A DNA stretch of 16,085 nucleotides, from the NCBI GenBank assembly GCA_031278735.1, contig JAITJU010000025.1:1-16085 (forward strand), given 5' to 3'. Shown here in pieces: positions 15,555 through 16,085 of this stretch; position 1 is the first letter of the stretch; each line of letters opens with the position of its first letter. Made by a program: the position numbers and the translations under genes. Source of the DNA: Zoogloeaceae bacterium. Lineage in GTDB: Bacteria; Pseudomonadota; Gammaproteobacteria; Burkholderiales; Rhodocyclaceae. The notes under the pieces are model-generated. The model searched no databases, was not told where the DNA came from, and was given only the letters and a program-made list of their open reading frames with translations.

Positions 15555-15597
15555 AAAAAACAAGGCGCCCGATTCCGCGAATGCGGAAAACGGGCGC
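15555..15597 (-). terminator. terminator-like hairpin B in the autotransporter leader
   Basis: GCGCCCG (15565-15571) pairs with CGGGCGC (15591-15597), and inside it TTCCGC (15573-15578) pairs with GCGGAA (15583-15588) around a GAAT loop. On the minus strand the stem is followed by CTTG and then six T (complement of 15555-15560). It lies only 37 nt before the autotransporter ATG, so the autotransporter transcript must pass it. Confidence 0.6.
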
Positions 15598-15606
15598 AAG
15601 GGACGC

Positions 15607-15644
15607 AAAAAAACCGCGCTCCCGAAAAGGAGACGCGGCTTTTT
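15607..15644. terminator. bidirectional terminator hairpin A
   Basis: CCGCG plus CTCC (15614-15622) pairs with GGAG (15629-15632) and CGCGG (15634-15638), leaving one bulged A and a CGAAAA loop. On the minus strand it is followed by seven T (complement of 15607-15613); on the + strand by CTTTTT (15639-15644). It stands between any upstream promoter and the autotransporter start, so it either ends an upstream transcript or acts as an attenuator. Confidence 0.75.
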
Positions 15645-15678
15645 GAGAAAGACCGCCTCGCGCGCGCGACGGTTTGAA

Positions 15679-15828
15679 TTACATGGTCATGAGAAGGGGC
15701 GCGGGATTGAAGACGCGCGGACGCGGACAGACGCAGAAGCGCCGCGCCCGCGTTGCGTTGCGTTGCGTTGCGTTGCGTTGCGTTGCGTTGCGTTGCGTTG
15801 CGTTGCGTATGTTACCTGAATAAATCAT
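15679..15828 (-). CDS. possible 49-residue leader ORF containing the pentamer tract
   Basis: On the minus strand, ATG 15828 opens a frame MIYSGNI that runs through the pentanucleotide tract as repeated RNATQ (three full copies plus RNAT). It continues RARRFCVCPRPRVFNPAP and stops at TAA (15681-15679). The stop is 41 nt before terminator hairpin A. No Shine-Dalgarno sequence precedes the ATG, so translation is doubtful. A TTG at 15927 is an alternative upstream start. If translated, the frame after the tract would change with every gain or loss of a repeat. Confidence 0.2.
   Translation of the reverse strand: MIYSGNIRNATQRNATQRNATQRNATRARRFCVCPRPRVFNPAPLLMTM
15750..15808. repeat. perfect pentanucleotide tract (CGTTG)11 plus partial copy
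   Basis: Eleven uninterrupted CGTTG units occupy 15751-15805, extended by a partial CGT to 15808 and by G at 15750. On the minus strand, the coding strand of the autotransporter, the unit is CAACG. Perfect arrays of short units of this length typically mutate by slipped-strand mispairing. It starts 222 bp upstream of the autotransporter ATG. Confidence 0.97.
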
Positions 15829-15891
15829 GGTTCGTGTTGTGTTTATGCGTTTGAAATCGTGTTCTTTTGTTAAACATCGATACGAATCGGT

Positions 15892-15921
15892 TTTATACAC
15901 AATAACCGCCAGAAAATGCAA
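15892..15921 (-). promoter_or_regulatory. candidate promoter upstream of the pentamer tract
   Basis: On the minus strand TTGCAT (15921-15916, 3 of 6) and TATAAA (15897-15892, 5 of 6) are 18 bp apart in AT-rich DNA. Transcription would start near 15885 and give a leader of about 357 nt carrying the pentamer tract and both hairpins before the autotransporter ATG. No equally good candidate is seen between the tract and the gene. Confidence 0.4.
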
Positions 15922-15960
15922 GCGCAAACAAAGGAATCAGGAAAAAAATTGCCGCATGTG

Positions 15961-16007
15961 GAAAAAAAGCGAAAAACGCTTGCCTTCCGGCGCCTCCGAA
16001 CGCCGGA
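15961..16007 (-). terminator. possible minus-strand terminator near the right edge
   Basis: On the minus strand a stem TCCGGCG/CGCCGGA (16007-16001 with 15992-15986) is followed by a small AAGCG/CGCTT stem (15981-15977 with 15971-15967). The latter runs into a T run (complement of A at 15962-15968). This could end a minus-strand gene lying beyond the window. The second stem is only 5 bp. Confidence 0.3.
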
Positions 16008-16013
16008 CAAAGC

Positions 16014-16036
16014 GTCCGCGCGGCGCATTCGCGGAC
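16014..16036. repeat. inverted repeat GTCCGCG / CGCGGAC
   Basis: GTCCGCG (16014-16020) and CGCGGAC (16030-16036) form a perfect 7-bp stem with a 9-nt loop. No T run follows closely on either strand. Confidence 0.45.
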
Positions 16037-16045
16037 AATCGCGCG

Positions 16046-16080
16046 CTTGAAAAAAATTGAATCTTGAAAAAAAATTGAAT
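16046..16080. repeat. short tandem duplication at the right edge
   Basis: CTTGAAAAAAATTGAAT (16046-16062) is followed at once by CTTGAAAAAAAATTGAAT (16063-16080). The copies differ only by one extra A in the A run (7 versus 8). The A-tracts recur about 17 bp apart, so they are not in phase with the DNA helix. Confidence 0.8.
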
Positions 16081-16085
16081 ACTGT

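Larger units (their letters stand above)
15829..16085. other. AT-rich intergenic region
   Basis: No gene is convincing here. Base composition is visibly richer in A and T than the rest of the window. It contains a candidate minus-strand promoter, three hairpins near 15967-16036 and a short tandem repeat at the right edge. A 77-codon + strand frame from 15827 lacks a ribosome site and recognisable sequence, so I do not call it. Confidence 0.5.

Noticed and set aside
15750..15808. Pentamer tract considered as a CRISPR array or origin iterons
   Set aside because: The unit is 5 bp with no spacers, and no replication or Cas gene is nearby; a slippage-prone microsatellite explains it.
12208..15819. 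Very long + strand open frame (about 1200 codons) antisense to the autotransporter
   Set aside because: The opposite strand has a signal peptide, passenger and barrel with clear family motifs. The + frame shows no recognisable domain and its end reads through the pentamer tract. Long antisense frames are common in GC-rich genes.
15827..16060. 77-codon + strand frame rich in Lys and Arg at the right side
   Set aside because: No ribosome site, no recognisable sequence, and it covers the hairpins and a candidate minus-strand promoter.

Overview
The window is GC-rich DNA with dense, mostly co-directional genes. It carries a classical autotransporter, an inner-membrane PpiD chaperone and a chorismate mutase-prephenate dehydratase gene next to hisC. 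Together these point to a Gram-negative proteobacterium, most likely a beta- or gammaproteobacterium. I cannot name a genus from sequence alone.

Layout. Positions 1-5014 hold a glycine-cleavage operon: an extended -10 promoter, a tandem glycine riboswitch (about 216-430), a possible 14-codon leader ORF whose stop overlaps the gcvT start, then gcvT, gcvH and gcvP. A possible divergent gene begins at the extreme left end. Positions 5015-5276 are a spacer with three degenerate 15-bp repeats. Positions 5322-10859 carry ppiD, a neurotransmitter:sodium symporter family transporter, tsaD and pheA, closely packed on the + strand. hisC (10974-12110) follows with its own likely promoter.

From 12111 the character changes. 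A convergent minus-strand gene (12244-15528) encodes a 1094-residue autotransporter with a signal peptide, a repetitive beta-helix-like passenger and a C-terminal outer-membrane barrel. It ends at a strong intrinsic terminator. Its upstream side (15529-16085) is the most unusual part of the window: two tandem terminator-like hairpins, a pentanucleotide tract of 11 full copies, a possible 49-codon leader ORF that contains the tract, a candidate promoter, and an AT-rich stretch with further hairpins and a short tandem repeat.

How the genes work together. GcvT, GcvH and GcvP are three of the four glycine-cleavage proteins; the shared L protein is not here. The riboswitch should tie their expression to glycine. 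PheA and HisC fit phenylalanine/aromatic and histidine synthesis and are usually neighbours; here the usual downstream aromatic genes are replaced by the autotransporter. The main hypothesis offered is that the autotransporter is phase-variable. Repeat number in the pentamer tract sets the frame of a leader ORF. In the present state that ORF stops before the terminators. With one repeat fewer it would be open through both of them and into the autotransporter gene.
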